A stretch of DNA of 64,000 nt from CAVXSP01 sp963724645 (GCA_963724645.1 CAVRVJ010000002.1:124001-188000), one strand, 5' to 3'; positions 20,795 to 31,592 are shown, counted from the stretch's first letter. The notes: generated from the letters alone by a model not told the origin. Numbers and translations are program-made.

Positions 20795-20820
20795 CCGGAA
20801 GTCACTTGATTTGAGTCGCG
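20795..20820 (+). repeat. Decayed half copy of the dispersed element
   Basis: CGGAAGTCACTTGATTTGAG resembles the left arm. It sits immediately after the methyltransferase stop and before the converging esterase gene. Confidence 0.55.
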
Positions 20821-20846
20821 CCAGTCTCCGCGCGGCCCGTCCGGCT

Positions 20847-21761
20847 TTACTTGATAAAGCCGCTGGCCCGCAGCCAATTCGCCAGCACCTTCGGCCATTC
20901 GGAGAGCGCTGGATCCTGAAGTGCCAGGCCCGCGCCGTGCGCGCCGTCCTTGAAGATGTGCAGTTCGGCGGGGACGCCTGCTTTGCGCAGCGCCTGGAAG
21001 TACTGAACGCTGTTCTCGACCGGCACGGTCGTGTCGGCGTTGGTGTGGAACAGAAAAGTCGGCGGCGTCGTGGGCGTAACCTGCGTCTCGTTGGAGAGGC
21101 TGCGCACAAGGGCCGGATCCGGCGTCGCGCCGAGCAGCGCCGTCTTCGACCCCTGATGCGTCCACGACTCGATGAACGTGATGACGGGGTATCCCAGGAT
21201 CGCAAAGTCGGGCCGGCTGCCTGCGCGATCGATTGGATCGGCCGCGGATGGGCTGCCCGCGTCGAAGTGGGTCGACGCCGTCGAGGCCAGATGTCCTCCC
21301 GCCGAGAAACCCATGATCCCGATGCGGTCCGGCGCAACGTGCCATTCGGTCGATCGCGCGCGCACCATTCGAATGGCGCGCTGGGCGTCGCCGAGCTCGA
21401 TTGGGTGGTGGTAGCGCGGTCCGAGCCGGTACTTCAGGACGAAGGCCGCCACGCCGAGGGTGTTCAAATAGTTCGCGGGCTGGCGGCCTTCGTGGTTCAT
21501 CGCAAGATTCGTGTACCCGCCACCCGGTGCGACGATCACCGCCGTCATCGGTCCGGTCGTGTTCCGCGGCATGTAGATCGTGAGCGTCGGCACATCCGCA
21601 TCCTCGTCGCCCTGGGCACCCGGCGCGCGGTCCGGCCACAGACGTACCGTCTCCGGCTCCTGGATGATCGACCCGGCGCCTCGCTGACCGTGAAGTCCAG
21701 CGGCTGCCGACAGGACCGTCAGGAGCACGAGCAGCCACAGCCGACGAAGGATTGGGTTCAT
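20847..21761 (-). CDS. Secreted alpha/beta hydrolase (esterase/acetylxylan esterase-like)
   Basis: 304 residues with a signal peptide (LWLLVLLTVLSAAAGLHGQ). The oxyanion region is VAPGGGY, the nucleophile elbow GFSAGG, the acid lies near TNADTTVPVE and the His near DGAHGAG, as in BD-FAE/esterase-lipase family members that deacetylate plant polysaccharides. The ATG overlaps the stop of the upstream M3 peptidase gene (ATGA), so they form an operon. Intact. Confidence 0.85.
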   Translation of the reverse strand: MNPILRRLWLLVLLTVLSAAAGLHGQRGAGSIIQEPETVRLWPDRAPGAQGDEDADVPTLTIYMPRNTTGPMTAVIVAPGGGYTNLAMNHEGRQPANYLNTLGVAAFVLKYRLGPRYHHPIELGDAQRAIRMVRARSTEWHVAPDRIGIMGFSAGGHLASTASTHFDAGSPSAADPIDRAGSRPDFAILGYPVITFIESWTHQGSKTALLGATPDPALVRSLSNETQVTPTTPPTFLFHTNADTTVPVENSVQYFQALRKAGVPAELHIFKDGAHGAGLALQDPALSEWPKVLANWLRASGFIK

Positions 21762-23650
21762 CGAGTCCGCTTGTCGAGCAGCCGCTCGATCTCGTCCATC
21801 ACGCGATTCATGGCCTTGATCGTCAGGTCCAGCGGCTCGTCGGTCGTCATGTCGACGCCGGCGTCCTTCAGCAGGTCGATCGGATATTTGGATCCGCCCG
21901 CCTTCAAGAACGCCAGGTACCGATCCCTGGCCGTGACGTCGCCCGTCTTCACTTTCTCGGCCAGCGCTGACGACGCGGTGAAAGAGGTCGCGTACTGGAA
22001 GACGTAGAAGTCCCGGTAGAAGTGCGGGATATAGCTCCACTCGTGGGCGATGTAGTCGTCCACGACGCACACCCCCTGATCGTGTCCGTAATAGCGTCTG
22101 GTGATGTCCAGATACAGCTTCGCGAGTGCATCGCCGACGATGGGCTGTCCTTTCTGCGCCATTTCGTGCATGCGCAGCTCGAACTCGGCGAATTGCGTCT
22201 GCCGGAACACCGTCCCTTTGATGTTCTCGAGATAGTTGCCGAGGAGCGACAGCCGGGTGTCGTCGTCCTTGACCGTCTTGAGCATCTGATCGATGAGCAG
22301 TGACTCGTTGAACGTTGACGCCACTTCGGCCACGAAGATCGGATAGGACGCCAGCGGGTAGGGCTGCGTCTTGTTGGACAAGTAGCTCTGCATCGTGTGC
22401 CCCAGCTCGTGCGCGAGCGTGCTCACATCGTTGTACTTGCCGTTGAAATTGATGAGCATGTACGGGTGCACGTCGTAGGAGGAATTCGAGTACGCGCCTG
22501 ACGCCTTCCCTTCGGCCGGCAGGAGGTCAATCCAGCGCCCATCGAACGCTCGCCGAATCACCGCAGTGTAGTCAGGGCCGAGAGGCGCTACTGCGGACAG
22601 CACGAGCGCCTGGGCCTCCTCAGGCGTGTAGTCGAGCTTCGCCGACGCCACGAGCGGAGCGTACAGATCGTAGTAATGCAGCTCGTCGAGCTTGAGAATC
22701 CGCTTTCGGAGCTTGAGATACCGATGGAACGCCGGCAGTTGGCGGTTCACGCCGTCGATCAGCCGCATGTACACCGACGTCGGAATGTTCGCGCCGTCGA
22801 GCGACGCCTCGAGCGCCGAGCCGTACTTCCGGGCATTTGCGACGAAGCGGACCTTCTGCACCTCCCCGTCCATCGTGGTGCCAAACGTACGGCTGAAGCT
22901 TCCGAGCGCGGGGAAGAACGCAGCCATCACCTTTTGGCGATCGGCGCGATTCGGCAGCGCGCGCAGCGCCGCGAAGGCGGCCTGATCGAGCTTCACCGAT
23001 TGGCCGTCGCTCAACGTGACGGTCGGATACGGAAAGTCGGCGTTGGTCAGGATGTTGTACGCGTTCGACGGAACCTGGGCCACCGGTCCGCTGCTGGCCA
23101 GCAGCGCCTCTTCGCCCTCGGTGAGCGTGTGGGCCCGGCGCCGGGCAATGTCGTCGAGATAGAACCGGTAGGTCTTCAGCCGTGGCTCGGTTGCAACAAA
23201 TCGATCGATGGTCGTCTTGCCCGCCTTCAGAACTTCGGGCTCGACGAAGGCTTCGTGTTCGGCAAATGTCGCGGCCAACTGCGCCATCTCCTGCTTCATG
23301 CCTTGATGCGCGCTATCGCGCGTGTCTTGATCGGCGATGAGGCCCGCGTAGACGTCCAGCCGGCCGAGGGTCCGGTCAAGGGCGAACATTTTGTCGAGCG
23401 CGTCGGCGAGCACGGTGGCGGATGACGCCAGCCGGCCCTGAAACGGCTTCAGTTGCGGCAACTCGGCCGCGAAGCGGTCCTTCTCCGCGCGCCACGCGGC
23501 ATCGGACGCATAGAGATCCGCAAGATTCCATTTGTACTTGTCAGGAATCCTGGCGCGGTCGCGCTCCTGCGCCCTTCCGAGGAGACCGGCGGCCAGCAAG
23601 GCGGCAATCACCGCCACCGTTCGAATTCGCACGAAGGGGAAATCCCGCAT
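21758..23650 (-). CDS. pepF: M3-family oligoendopeptidase F, exported
   Basis: 630 residues, intact. Zinc motif AHELGHTMQ with downstream E in FVAEVASTFNE; N-terminal helices and KYKWNLADLY are typical of oligoendopeptidase F. Unlike cytoplasmic PepF, it begins with a signal peptide (IRTVAVIAALLAAGLLGRAQ), so it should work in the periplasm on oligopeptides. ATG 23650 is chosen because the signal peptide starts there; the open frame extends to a TTG at 23743 without support. Coupled to the esterase gene downstream. Confidence 0.88.
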   Translation of the reverse strand: MRDFPFVRIRTVAVIAALLAAGLLGRAQERDRARIPDKYKWNLADLYASDAAWRAEKDRFAAELPQLKPFQGRLASSATVLADALDKMFALDRTLGRLDVYAGLIADQDTRDSAHQGMKQEMAQLAATFAEHEAFVEPEVLKAGKTTIDRFVATEPRLKTYRFYLDDIARRRAHTLTEGEEALLASSGPVAQVPSNAYNILTNADFPYPTVTLSDGQSVKLDQAAFAALRALPNRADRQKVMAAFFPALGSFSRTFGTTMDGEVQKVRFVANARKYGSALEASLDGANIPTSVYMRLIDGVNRQLPAFHRYLKLRKRILKLDELHYYDLYAPLVASAKLDYTPEEAQALVLSAVAPLGPDYTAVIRRAFDGRWIDLLPAEGKASGAYSNSSYDVHPYMLINFNGKYNDVSTLAHELGHTMQSYLSNKTQPYPLASYPIFVAEVASTFNESLLIDQMLKTVKDDDTRLSLLGNYLENIKGTVFRQTQFAEFELRMHEMAQKGQPIVGDALAKLYLDITRRYYGHDQGVCVVDDYIAHEWSYIPHFYRDFYVFQYATSFTASSALAEKVKTGDVTARDRYLAFLKAGGSKYPIDLLKDAGVDMTTDEPLDLTIKAMNRVMDEIERLLDKRTR

Positions 23651-23714
23651 GGGCCTTATTGTAGCGGCCAACTCGCCCGGCCAGGCGCGCCGCTGAAGCG
23701 TGAGGCGCGTGCCA

Positions 23715-25184
23715 TCACACGGCTCCGAGTCCTGGACCCACAAGCTGACCGGTCTTCATCACGCCATCGTGGATCGTGAACAGTCCCGGGAATCTCGGCT
23801 CCCATACCTGATTGGCGCTCGGCACAAATTGACGGGCGTTCGCCTCGATACCCGCGTTGCCCGGCACGCGCGCCGCAATGCCGGCCGAGTGAATCAGCGA
23901 CGCCCCTGGACAGGTCAGATCCTGCACGCACACGAACATCCCGAATTTTCGCGCAGCCGCGGCCATCAGCATCGCTTGCGTCTGGCCCTTGCAGGCCTTC
24001 AGCGCGACGCCCGTATAGCCCATCTCCCGTGCCAGAGTCAGCATGTCCAGGCCCGTCAACGACTCGTCGATAACCACCGGGCGCACTCTGGCCGCCTGGT
24101 GCATGACATTCGCACGATCCGCGGCCAGGTCACGCGCCGTGGGCTGCTCGATGTACAGAATCCGATCGAAACCGGTGGGCGTGGCTTTGCGCACGCGGCC
24201 AAGGAATTCGAGCAGATAGGCCACGTTGGGACACCCCTCGTTGAAATCGAGCGAGTACTTCCAGTCCGCAATCCCCCGCGCCTCCTGCGAGCGGCTCACG
24301 ACCCGATCGATGCGCACGACGCGTTCGAAATCGGCATCGAGATTTCCGCCATTCAGTTTGATCTTGAACCGAATCAGGCCGTCGCGCGGAATCCATTCTT
24401 CCAAGGAGTTCGGCAACCCGTCGTCAATCCGCTCGCGCACGTCGTCGGCCTCGAGCGGGTCGCCCGCACCGACGGAATGAAAGACCGCCATGAGCGGCTG
24501 CGGCGACAGCGGAATGTACCGGTCCAGGTACTCGCCTTTGAACGCTGGGCCGAGATCGATGGACAGGTCGCTCTTCATGAAGGATGGTCCGTACGTCGCG
24601 TAGCAGCTCACGCCGAAGACCTTGCCGTATGCGTCGTGAATCGCCGCGTCGAACGCACTGGCCACGACGAGCGTGCACAGCTTCGGAATGGGAACGGCGA
24701 GCCCGCGCGCCCTGGAGACATCCACAGCCGCGCGCAGATATTGCGGCTCCAGCGATCGAAAGAGATCGATTGGATGGCCGGCCTCATCACACGCGGCCGT
24801 TTGCGCGCGAAGCTCGCCGGCCAGCGCCATCATCGCGCCCAGGCCGGTCTCCTGAGGCGCGGCCGGAAAGGCCCAGGCATTGCCGAGGGTCATGGATCCA
24901 AATCCCCACGCCTCCTTGCCGCCGCCGGTCTGCACCCGGCAGTGGACGTTCAGGAGAGTGACGCGATCGACCGATCGCCCGCCGAATTGATAGGGAGTGC
25001 GGTAGTGGAACTCCTCGAACCGATGATTCACCTCGAGAATACGAACGTCGGTGGGGCGGGAGACGTTCACCGCCGGCGCACCCTTCGAGGCGCACGCGGC
25101 CAGCGAGGCCGCCGGCGCAATGGCCGCGGCCTTCAACAGCGAACGGCGGGAGATTCGCGACCCCGGTCGGAACGTCAAAGCCAT
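23715..25184 (-). CDS. Enolase-superfamily (mandelate racemase-like) enzyme with Tat lipoprotein signal
   Basis: 489 residues, intact. The N-terminus has SRRSLLKAAAIAPAASLAAC: a twin-arginine motif plus a lipobox (LAAC), predicting a Tat-exported, lipid-anchored protein. The catalytic domain carries KIKLNGGNLD (KxK), YSLDFNEGCP and YIEQP, then VVIDESLTG as metal ligands, and LKACKGQTQ as the opposite-face lysine region. These fit the muconate-lactonising/mandelate-racemase branch. Export is unusual for this superfamily. Substrate likely a sugar acid or dipeptide; not determined. Confidence 0.8.
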   Translation of the reverse strand: MALTFRPGSRISRRSLLKAAAIAPAASLAACASKGAPAVNVSRPTDVRILEVNHRFEEFHYRTPYQFGGRSVDRVTLLNVHCRVQTGGGKEAWGFGSMTLGNAWAFPAAPQETGLGAMMALAGELRAQTAACDEAGHPIDLFRSLEPQYLRAAVDVSRARGLAVPIPKLCTLVVASAFDAAIHDAYGKVFGVSCYATYGPSFMKSDLSIDLGPAFKGEYLDRYIPLSPQPLMAVFHSVGAGDPLEADDVRERIDDGLPNSLEEWIPRDGLIRFKIKLNGGNLDADFERVVRIDRVVSRSQEARGIADWKYSLDFNEGCPNVAYLLEFLGRVRKATPTGFDRILYIEQPTARDLAADRANVMHQAARVRPVVIDESLTGLDMLTLAREMGYTGVALKACKGQTQAMLMAAAARKFGMFVCVQDLTCPGASLIHSAGIAARVPGNAGIEANARQFVPSANQVWEPRFPGLFTIHDGVMKTGQLVGPGLGAV

Positions 25185-25347
25185 TCTCTCCACACCCCGG
25201 TCTCGCCCACCACCCGTCCCTGGGCGTGTTTCAGCGGCGGAACCTGAATAAGCGTATGCTGGGAGTGCTTTCCTGAGTCCGGTTCTCACCAAAGCTTCAA
25301 ATCCACCAGTTTCATGGCCGGCGATCCGGTCCGACAGGGGCTTGTCA

Positions 25348-25527
25348 ATGATCAGTCGGCCGAAGGACGCGAATCCGTTTGAGTTCGTCATCGTCGCGGC
25401 GCTGCGCGCCAAGCAACTCATGCGCGGCTGCACGCCGCGAGTTCCCGGCGTGCACAAGCGAACGACGATCGCTCAGCTCGAAATCGTCGCCGGAAAGATC
25501 GGCGCATCCGACGTTCGAACGCCGTAA
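25348..25527 (+). CDS. rpoZ: RNA polymerase omega subunit
   Basis: 59 residues. RPKDANPFEFVIVAALRAKQ, then LMRGC, HKRTTIAQLEIVAGKI closely follows the omega-subunit pattern (N-x-F-x-x-V-x-x-A-x-x-R-x-x-Q-L ... K-x-T-x-x-A-x-x-E). Omega binds beta-prime and helps RNA polymerase assembly. ATG 25348 follows an AGGGGC ribosome site; a TTG lies two codons earlier. It stands alone between minus-strand peptidase genes, away from the usual gmk neighbour. Confidence 0.7.
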   Translation: MISRPKDANPFEFVIVAALRAKQLMRGCTPRVPGVHKRTTIAQLEIVAGKIGASDVRTP

Positions 25528-25543
25528 GGCACGCACGAGCGGG

Positions 25544-26973
25544 TTACTTCACGACAATCCCTTCGATATCGACCGGCATGATCGGTGCGATCCCGGTCGC
25601 TTTCAACGGGGCCTCGATGCTGGCGCGATCGCCGACGATCACGATGGCGAGATGATCGAGATCGATGTACTGCTTCGCGACGCGAACGACATCATCCTTC
25701 GTAATCGCGGCGATCTTCTTCGCGTACTGCTGGTAGTAGTCGTCCGGCAGTCCCTGCGTCCACAGCAACGTGATCGCGCTGTTGATGCCCGACACGGATC
25801 CAAAAGTGCCGGGCAGCCGCTGGACGAGCGCGTCCTTGGCCATCGTGAGCTCTTCATCGGTGATCGGACGGGCGCCGCCGATGCCGCGCAGCTCCTTCAT
25901 GAACTCGACCAGCGCGGCGTCGGACTTCGCCGAGACGATGTCACCGCCCGCCTTGAAGGGCCCGGGCCCCTTGCCGTACGCGAAACTCGAGCTGACACCG
26001 TAGCTGTAGCCCTTCTCCTCACGAATGTTGAGGTTCAGGCGCGACGTGAACGTGCCGCCCAGGATGATATTCATCACCTGAAGGGCGTAGTAGTCCGGCG
26101 TGCTGCGCGGCGGGCCGGGATTGCCGATGGCGAAGGTCGACTGCGCCGCCCCCGGCTTGTCGACTAGATAGATCGTCGTCGGACGCGTGGCCGGAAGCGG
26201 CGGGTACGAGAACGACGGCTTCGCGCCGCCCCGCGCCCATCCACCGAAAGCCCGATCGACCGCGGCCTTGACGCCCGCCGGCGACACGTCCCCGACGACC
26301 GTCACGAGCGCCCGCCCGGGCTGAAAATACGCCTTGTGGAACGCGAGCACGTCGGCATGCGTGATCGCCTTCATCGACGACTCGGTGGCTTGTTGTCCGA
26401 ACGGGTGCACGTCGCCGTACATCAGCCGGGGAAATACCCGCGCCGCGATTGCGGCGGGTTGGGACTTCGCCTGGGTCAGCGCGACCAGCCGCTGCCCGCG
26501 CAGACGTTCGAGCGCGTCGGCCGGAAACGTCGGGTTGACGAGCATGTCGGCGAGGATCTCCAGCGCCTGCGGAAACTTCGCCGATGTCGACTGAAAACCG
26601 ATCGAGCCGCTCTCGGCGCCGACCGACACCTGCACGTTCGTGCCGAGCAACTGCAGCGCATTCGACAGCGCCTCGCCGTCGCGGGTCTTGGTGCCCTCGC
26701 TCATCATCGCGGCGGTGAGGCTGGCGACGCCGCGCTTGTCCGCCGGCTCGAACTGGTCGGCGCCGCCCATGAACGTCAGGGTCAGCGACACGAGCGGCAA
26801 ATCGTGCTTCTCGGACAGCATCAGCTCCGCGCCGTTTGCGAGCGTGGACGTGGTCCAGACCGGCACGGTGAGGGCCGGGGGCTTGCCCGCGCGGTGGGAT
26901 CCTGTTGCGGTCGAGCGCCTGCTGGGTGACCGACGCCGGTCGCGATCGCGATCGCGATGATCACGGCCTTCAT
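25544..26973 (-). CDS. M16 peptidase-like, non-catalytic partner subunit, frameshifted at N-terminus
   Basis: About 475 residues. WTTSTLANGAELMLSEKHDLP and GGADQFEPADKRGVASLTAA match the M16 inactive subunit: the HxxEH zinc motif is absent. The C-terminal M16 domain has NIREEKGYSYGVSS. Start ATG 26971-26973 (MKAVIIAIAIATGV), with two single-base gains near 26930 and 26895 before the frame settles. Its start overlaps the stop of the catalytic partner, so the pair is translated together and should form a heterodimer in the periplasm. Confidence 0.85.
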
Positions 26974-28375
26974 CAACGCACCTCACCTCCCACCTTCTTG
27001 CTCTCGCCGGGCTTCGAGGCCTGATCGAGTTTGCCCTGCGGAACGACGCTCAGGACGACGCGCCCTCTGGTCAGATACTTGTTCGCGACGCGCTTCACGT
27101 CGGCGGGCGTGACGGCCAGCAGTTTCTGGTGCTCGATCTGGAAGTATCCGGCGTTGTTGATGAAAGCCGACGCCGTCGGCGAGCGTGAACGCTTTGTTGA
27201 GGTTCGACTGCAGTCCGTTCACAAAGCTGAATTCCAGTCCGGCTGTCGCCCGCTGGAGTTCCTCGGCGGTCGGTCCTTCCTGCTTGAGGGGCTCGAGAAG
27301 CGCATCGACGGCCGCTTCAAGGTCGGTCAGCGCATGCCCGGGCCGGGGTGTCACCGTGATCAGGAATTCGCCGACGTCCTCGTTCGAGTTCTGGCTGGTG
27401 CCGACCGACGCCGCCGCCTGCTGATCGTAGACCAGCGCCTTGGTCAGGCGCGTCGTCCGCGGTCCGGCCGTGATGGCGTCGAGCACCTGCAGCGCGAAGC
27501 GATCGTCGCTTTTCTCGCCCACAGTCGGCCACTGAATATAGAGTCGCGGCACCTGGACGCTGTCCTCGAAGACGAGGCGCTGCTCCCGGTCGAGCGTCAC
27601 CGGCGCCACCGACGGACGCGTGATGGCCTTGCCGCGCGGAAGGTCGGCAAAGTACTTGGCGATCCACGCCTTGGTCTGGGCCACGTCGAAGTCGCCGACG
27701 ATGGCGAGGATCGCGTTGTTCGGCGCGTAGTACAGGCGGAAGAAATTCTTCACGTCTTCTTCCGACGCCGCGGACAGATCGGCCATGCTGCCGATGACGT
27801 CCCACGAATACGGATGCGTCGGCGGATAGGTGGCCCGCGCCAGAATCTCCTCTGCGCGCCCGTACGGCTGGTTGTCGACGCGCTGCCGTCGCTCGTTCTT
27901 CACGATGTCCCGCTGCGCATTCAGTTTCGCGATGTCGAGCGTGTCGAGCAGGAAACCCATGCGATCGGATTCGAGCCAGATCTGGTCCTCGAGATAGTTC
28001 GACGGCACCGTCTCGAAGTACGTCGTGCGATCGTTCGACGTCGTCCCGTTGTTGGAGCCGCCGATCCCACCCGTCAGCTTGTCGTGCACGCCATAGGGCG
28101 CGTGGCCTGACCCGGTGAACATCACGTGCTCGAACAAGTGCGCGAACCCGGTGCGTCCCGGCAGTTCGTTCTTCGAGCCAACGTGATACCAGACGTCCAC
28201 GGCGACAGTCGGAGTCGTGTGATCGGGCGACAGGATGACCGACAGACCGTTCGACAGGGTGTACGTTTCAAACGGCAGCTTGATGACGCCAGCCTGAGGC
28301 GAACGCTGCGCCGCCGCGCCGCAGACCGACAGGATCAGGAGCGAGCAGCGTCATCCGTCGGGCGAAGGTCAGCAT
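26973..28375 (-). CDS. M16 zinc peptidase, catalytic subunit, frameshifted
   Basis: About 465 residues. Catalytic HLFEH in TGFAHLFEHVMFTGS with downstream glutamate in VKNERRQRVDNQPYG. The signal peptide (TLLLLILSVCGAAAQ) is recovered by removing one G near 28348. A second break near 27185 separates ADGVGF from NNAGYFQIEHQKLLAVT; joined, the protein ends KKVGGEVR with TGA at 26973-26975. Forms an operon with the inactive M16 subunit. Confidence 0.85.
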
Positions 28376-28391
28376 GATTCTTAGAAGCGCG

Positions 28392-29347
28392 TCACAGCTT
28401 CGCCGGATTGTCGACGAGGATCTTCCGCCGGAGCGCCGCGTCGGGCGCCCAGACCGCCAGTTGGTTCAGCAGCCGGCCGTCGTCGATGCGCAGATGCGGC
28501 AGCATCTCGCTGAACGACTGACCCGGTCCCGGCGTGGAGTTGACGTGCGGCCAGTCGGTTCCCCACAGGATCCGGTCCGGATTAGCGGCGATCAGGGCCT
28601 TGGCCAGCGGCACGACATCCGCGTAATCCGGTCCCTGTGTGGAGACGCGGTAGGCCCCGGAAATCTTCACGTACGCGCGTCCCGACTTTACCAGACGCAG
28701 CAGGGCCTGAAAGCCCGGTTGATCGATTCCACCGGCAGGCTGCGTCCCGCCGAAATGATCGAAGACCAGTGGTATTCGACCGGCTTGAGCCAAATCCTCG
28801 ATGCGCTCGATCACCGACGGCCTTGTGAAGATCTGAATGTGCCAGTTGCGCCGGTCGAGGCGCGCTCGCCGCTGCCTGAACCGTTGTCTGGCGACGTTTG
28901 GATCGGTCTGACCGGCTGTCTCGAGATTAATGCGGATGCCGCGCACGCCGGCGCGATCCATGCCGTCGAGCGACGAGTCCGGCGTCTTGTCATCGATCAC
29001 GGCGACGCCGCGCGCGCTCGATCCAAGCTGCGCCAGCCCATCCAGCATGCAGGAGTTGTCCGTGCCGTAGACGCTCGGCTGCACGACTACCGTTCTGGTG
29101 GTGCCAGCGCGCGATGGAACGCGATGGCGTCGGTCACGAGGGCCTGCGCCGGCGTGTAGACCCGTTCCGACGCGAACGGAAAGCGCCGCGTGTCTCCGAT
29201 CACGTGAATGTGGCAGTCGCACGCACCGGCCGGGACATCGATCTGGAGACGCGTCAACTGGCCGCCACGCGCGGCGGCACGCCATCCGCGGGCCAGGCCC
29301 AGGCCACCCCACGCCGAACCGAGCAGGACATCGCGTCTCGACAGCAT
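28392..29347 (-). CDS. Tat-exported amidohydrolase (COG3618/lactonase-like), frameshifted
   Basis: About 318 residues. Start MLSRRDVLLGSAWGGLGLAR is a twin-arginine signal. The metal-dependent TIM barrel has ACDCHIHVIGD (HxH), GVRGIRINLET, PLVFDHFGG, and the terminal Asp in ILWGTDWPHVN. This is the branch that contains 2-pyrone-4,6-dicarboxylate lactonase and sugar lactonases. One frame break near 29090. Likely opens a lactone in the periplasm. Confidence 0.8.
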
Positions 29348-29349
29348 CG

Positions 29350-31555
29350 CTACGGCCTGCCTCGCTGCTCGCGGACATAACGGGCGACCGTGCCGACCGG
29401 CGCGATCCACACGCCGTGGGCTGGATCGGCGGCATACGCACAAAGCTTTTCCAGCATCGCCAGCCGGGTCGTCTGCGGTCCGTCGCGGCCCATGTCGTGG
29501 CCCGCGAGCACGACCCACAGGCCGGTCTTGGCGGCGTTCTCGATGATGGGAAGGATTTGCTCGAAGTCCTTGCCGTCGGACTCGATTCCCGTCAGTTGCG
29601 CGAAGATCGACATACGCGGGATCGTTCGGCGCCTCGTCGAGCCATCCGCGCGAGGTCACGAACAAGCTGGCGGCGACCGGCACGTAGCTCCTGCGTCTCG
29701 ATTCCCCGGCCGACGAACCGCTGACCGCAGGGATAGGCGAACGACTCCGGCGTCACGCCGAGCAACTCTGAGATCCGCCGGTTAGCGTCGACCATCTCCG
29801 CGCGGATGCGCTCCAGCGTGTAGTCCTCGAGCGCCTTCGATCGCGACCAGTCGAAGTTGCCGGAGCACGGATGGTTCATGGTGTGATTCGCCATCTCGTG
29901 CCCGTTGGCGACCGCCTGCTTCCACCCGCCAACCGGCGCTCGATGCTCGACGCCGTGAGATAGAACGTCGCTTTGACGCCGAATCGATCGAGCAGCGCCG
30001 TTCCGCCCTCCACCTGACTGGCGCGTGCGTCGTCAAAGCTCAGGCTGAGCGCGACCCGTTTGCCATTCGGCCAGCGGAACGCCGGTGCGGTTTGCGGCGC
30101 GACGTGAACCCAGACGTGCGCGGTGGCGGTGAACCCGCGCCCATCGGTCCGGCTGACGCCGGCCACGTAGTCGCCCGCCTTCGCAAAGCGGTGATCGGTC
30201 ACCGCGAAGCCGTTGGGATCGTGCATGTTCACGTTGCCGTCCGACTTGACCGTCACCGGCGGGCTGCCGTCCCCGAAGTCCCACGTTTCCGCGCCATCAG
30301 TCGTGCGGAAGGTGCGCGTCTTGAACGTCACCGGATCTCCGGCCTTGATGTTCATCGTCGGCGCATACGCGGCCTGAATGGAGGGGGGCAGCGCGTCAGG
30401 TGCTCCCGGGTCGATCACTTGAACGACGGCGAAGTCGTACGCCGTCTGGCCGGAACGGGTCGTCACTTTCAGGATCTCGCTGTACGTGCCGGCACGATCG
30501 TACCGGCGGAGCAGTCGCGCGCCGGAGTCGGTCTTCCCGTTCGACAGGACCCACTCCTCGCGCAGCGGCGCCCCCGCGGCCGACCAGGAGCGCGAGCCAT
30601 CGAGCGGCACGAGGTCGCCGACTGCGGCGATCTGGTGCGGCCGGGCGACGGCGATGACGGCCGGCTTGAACTCCGCGATGTACGATTCCCAGAGAAAAGC
30701 GTAGCCGTCCTCCGTCCCCCATTTGCCCGACGGCTGGCGGCTCTTGATCTCGAAATGAAGGTGCGACCAGCCTCCGCTGCCGCCCTCCTTGCCGAGCAGG
30801 CCGATCTTCTGCCCCATCTTGACGGTCGCGCCCGGCTTGATCGCCGCGTCGATCACTTTCAAGTGGCTGTATCGGTAATACCACCCGCGACTGTCCAGAA
30901 GGTAGACGACGTCGTAGCGAGGCGCGACGGGCGTGTTCTCGTGGCCGGCGAGTCGATCCGTGCCGGACGACACGACGAGTCCGCTGGTCGCGGCGACCAC
31001 GTCCACGAGCCCTTCCGCACCACCTATGTCGAGTCCGCTGTGGTAGTAGATCTTCTTGTCCGCCGGCACTTCACCGCCGTCCACATGGGTTGGCTCGTTG
31101 GACATCTGCGTGCCGCTCGCGAACCATTTCTGCCGAGCGGGATAGAGGAATGTTCCGGGTTCGATCCACGGCGATGCGCCCGGCCACACGCGCAGGCGGA
31201 CGGCCTTGTCCAGGCCCCAGGAATCTTCGGTCGAATTCGACACGAGGCCATGCGACGCGGGACAGTCGATTTGGATGCCGCCCGCCTTCACGGGCAGGCG
31301 ATAATTGCCGCAGACGAGTTCGATTCTCGCGGCGTTGGCTTCGACGGTGACGCGCGCCTCGCGCACGGCCTGACGAAAGCCGTCTCGCGCTTCGCTCAGG
31401 TCGAGCACGCGGATAGACGCCCGCGATCCATCGCCCAGCGTCAGCGTGACTTGCTCACCAATATTGAGATCGACGCTCTGGTGCGAGGCGCGGTGGACGG
31501 CCTGGGAAGGCGGAGGCCATCCCAGAAACGCCAGGACCAGAGTCAACAGCCACAT
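29350..31555 (-). CDS. M23 peptidase - PKD - polysaccharide deacetylase fusion, frameshifted
   Basis: A secreted multidomain protein of about 735 residues. Signal peptide 1-19; M23 (LytM) domain about 170-285 with HSGLDIGG and HLHFE; two PKD-like domains about 300-385 and 395-487 (WDFGDGSP); then a NodB polysaccharide deacetylase domain from about 500 with LSLSFDDA, MANHTMNHPC (HxxxH) and a C-terminal LAGHDMG. Frame breaks near 29935, 29680 and 29620 affect only the deacetylase part. It would combine peptide-bridge cleavage and glycan deacetylation on the cell wall. Confidence 0.8.
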
Positions 31556-31592
31556 GACAGCGGCGCGATTCTAGCACTGCGTCCGATCCGAC

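Noticed and set aside
23700..25247. 515-codon plus-strand open frame
   Set aside because: Antisense to the intact enolase-superfamily gene, whose catalytic residues are all present.
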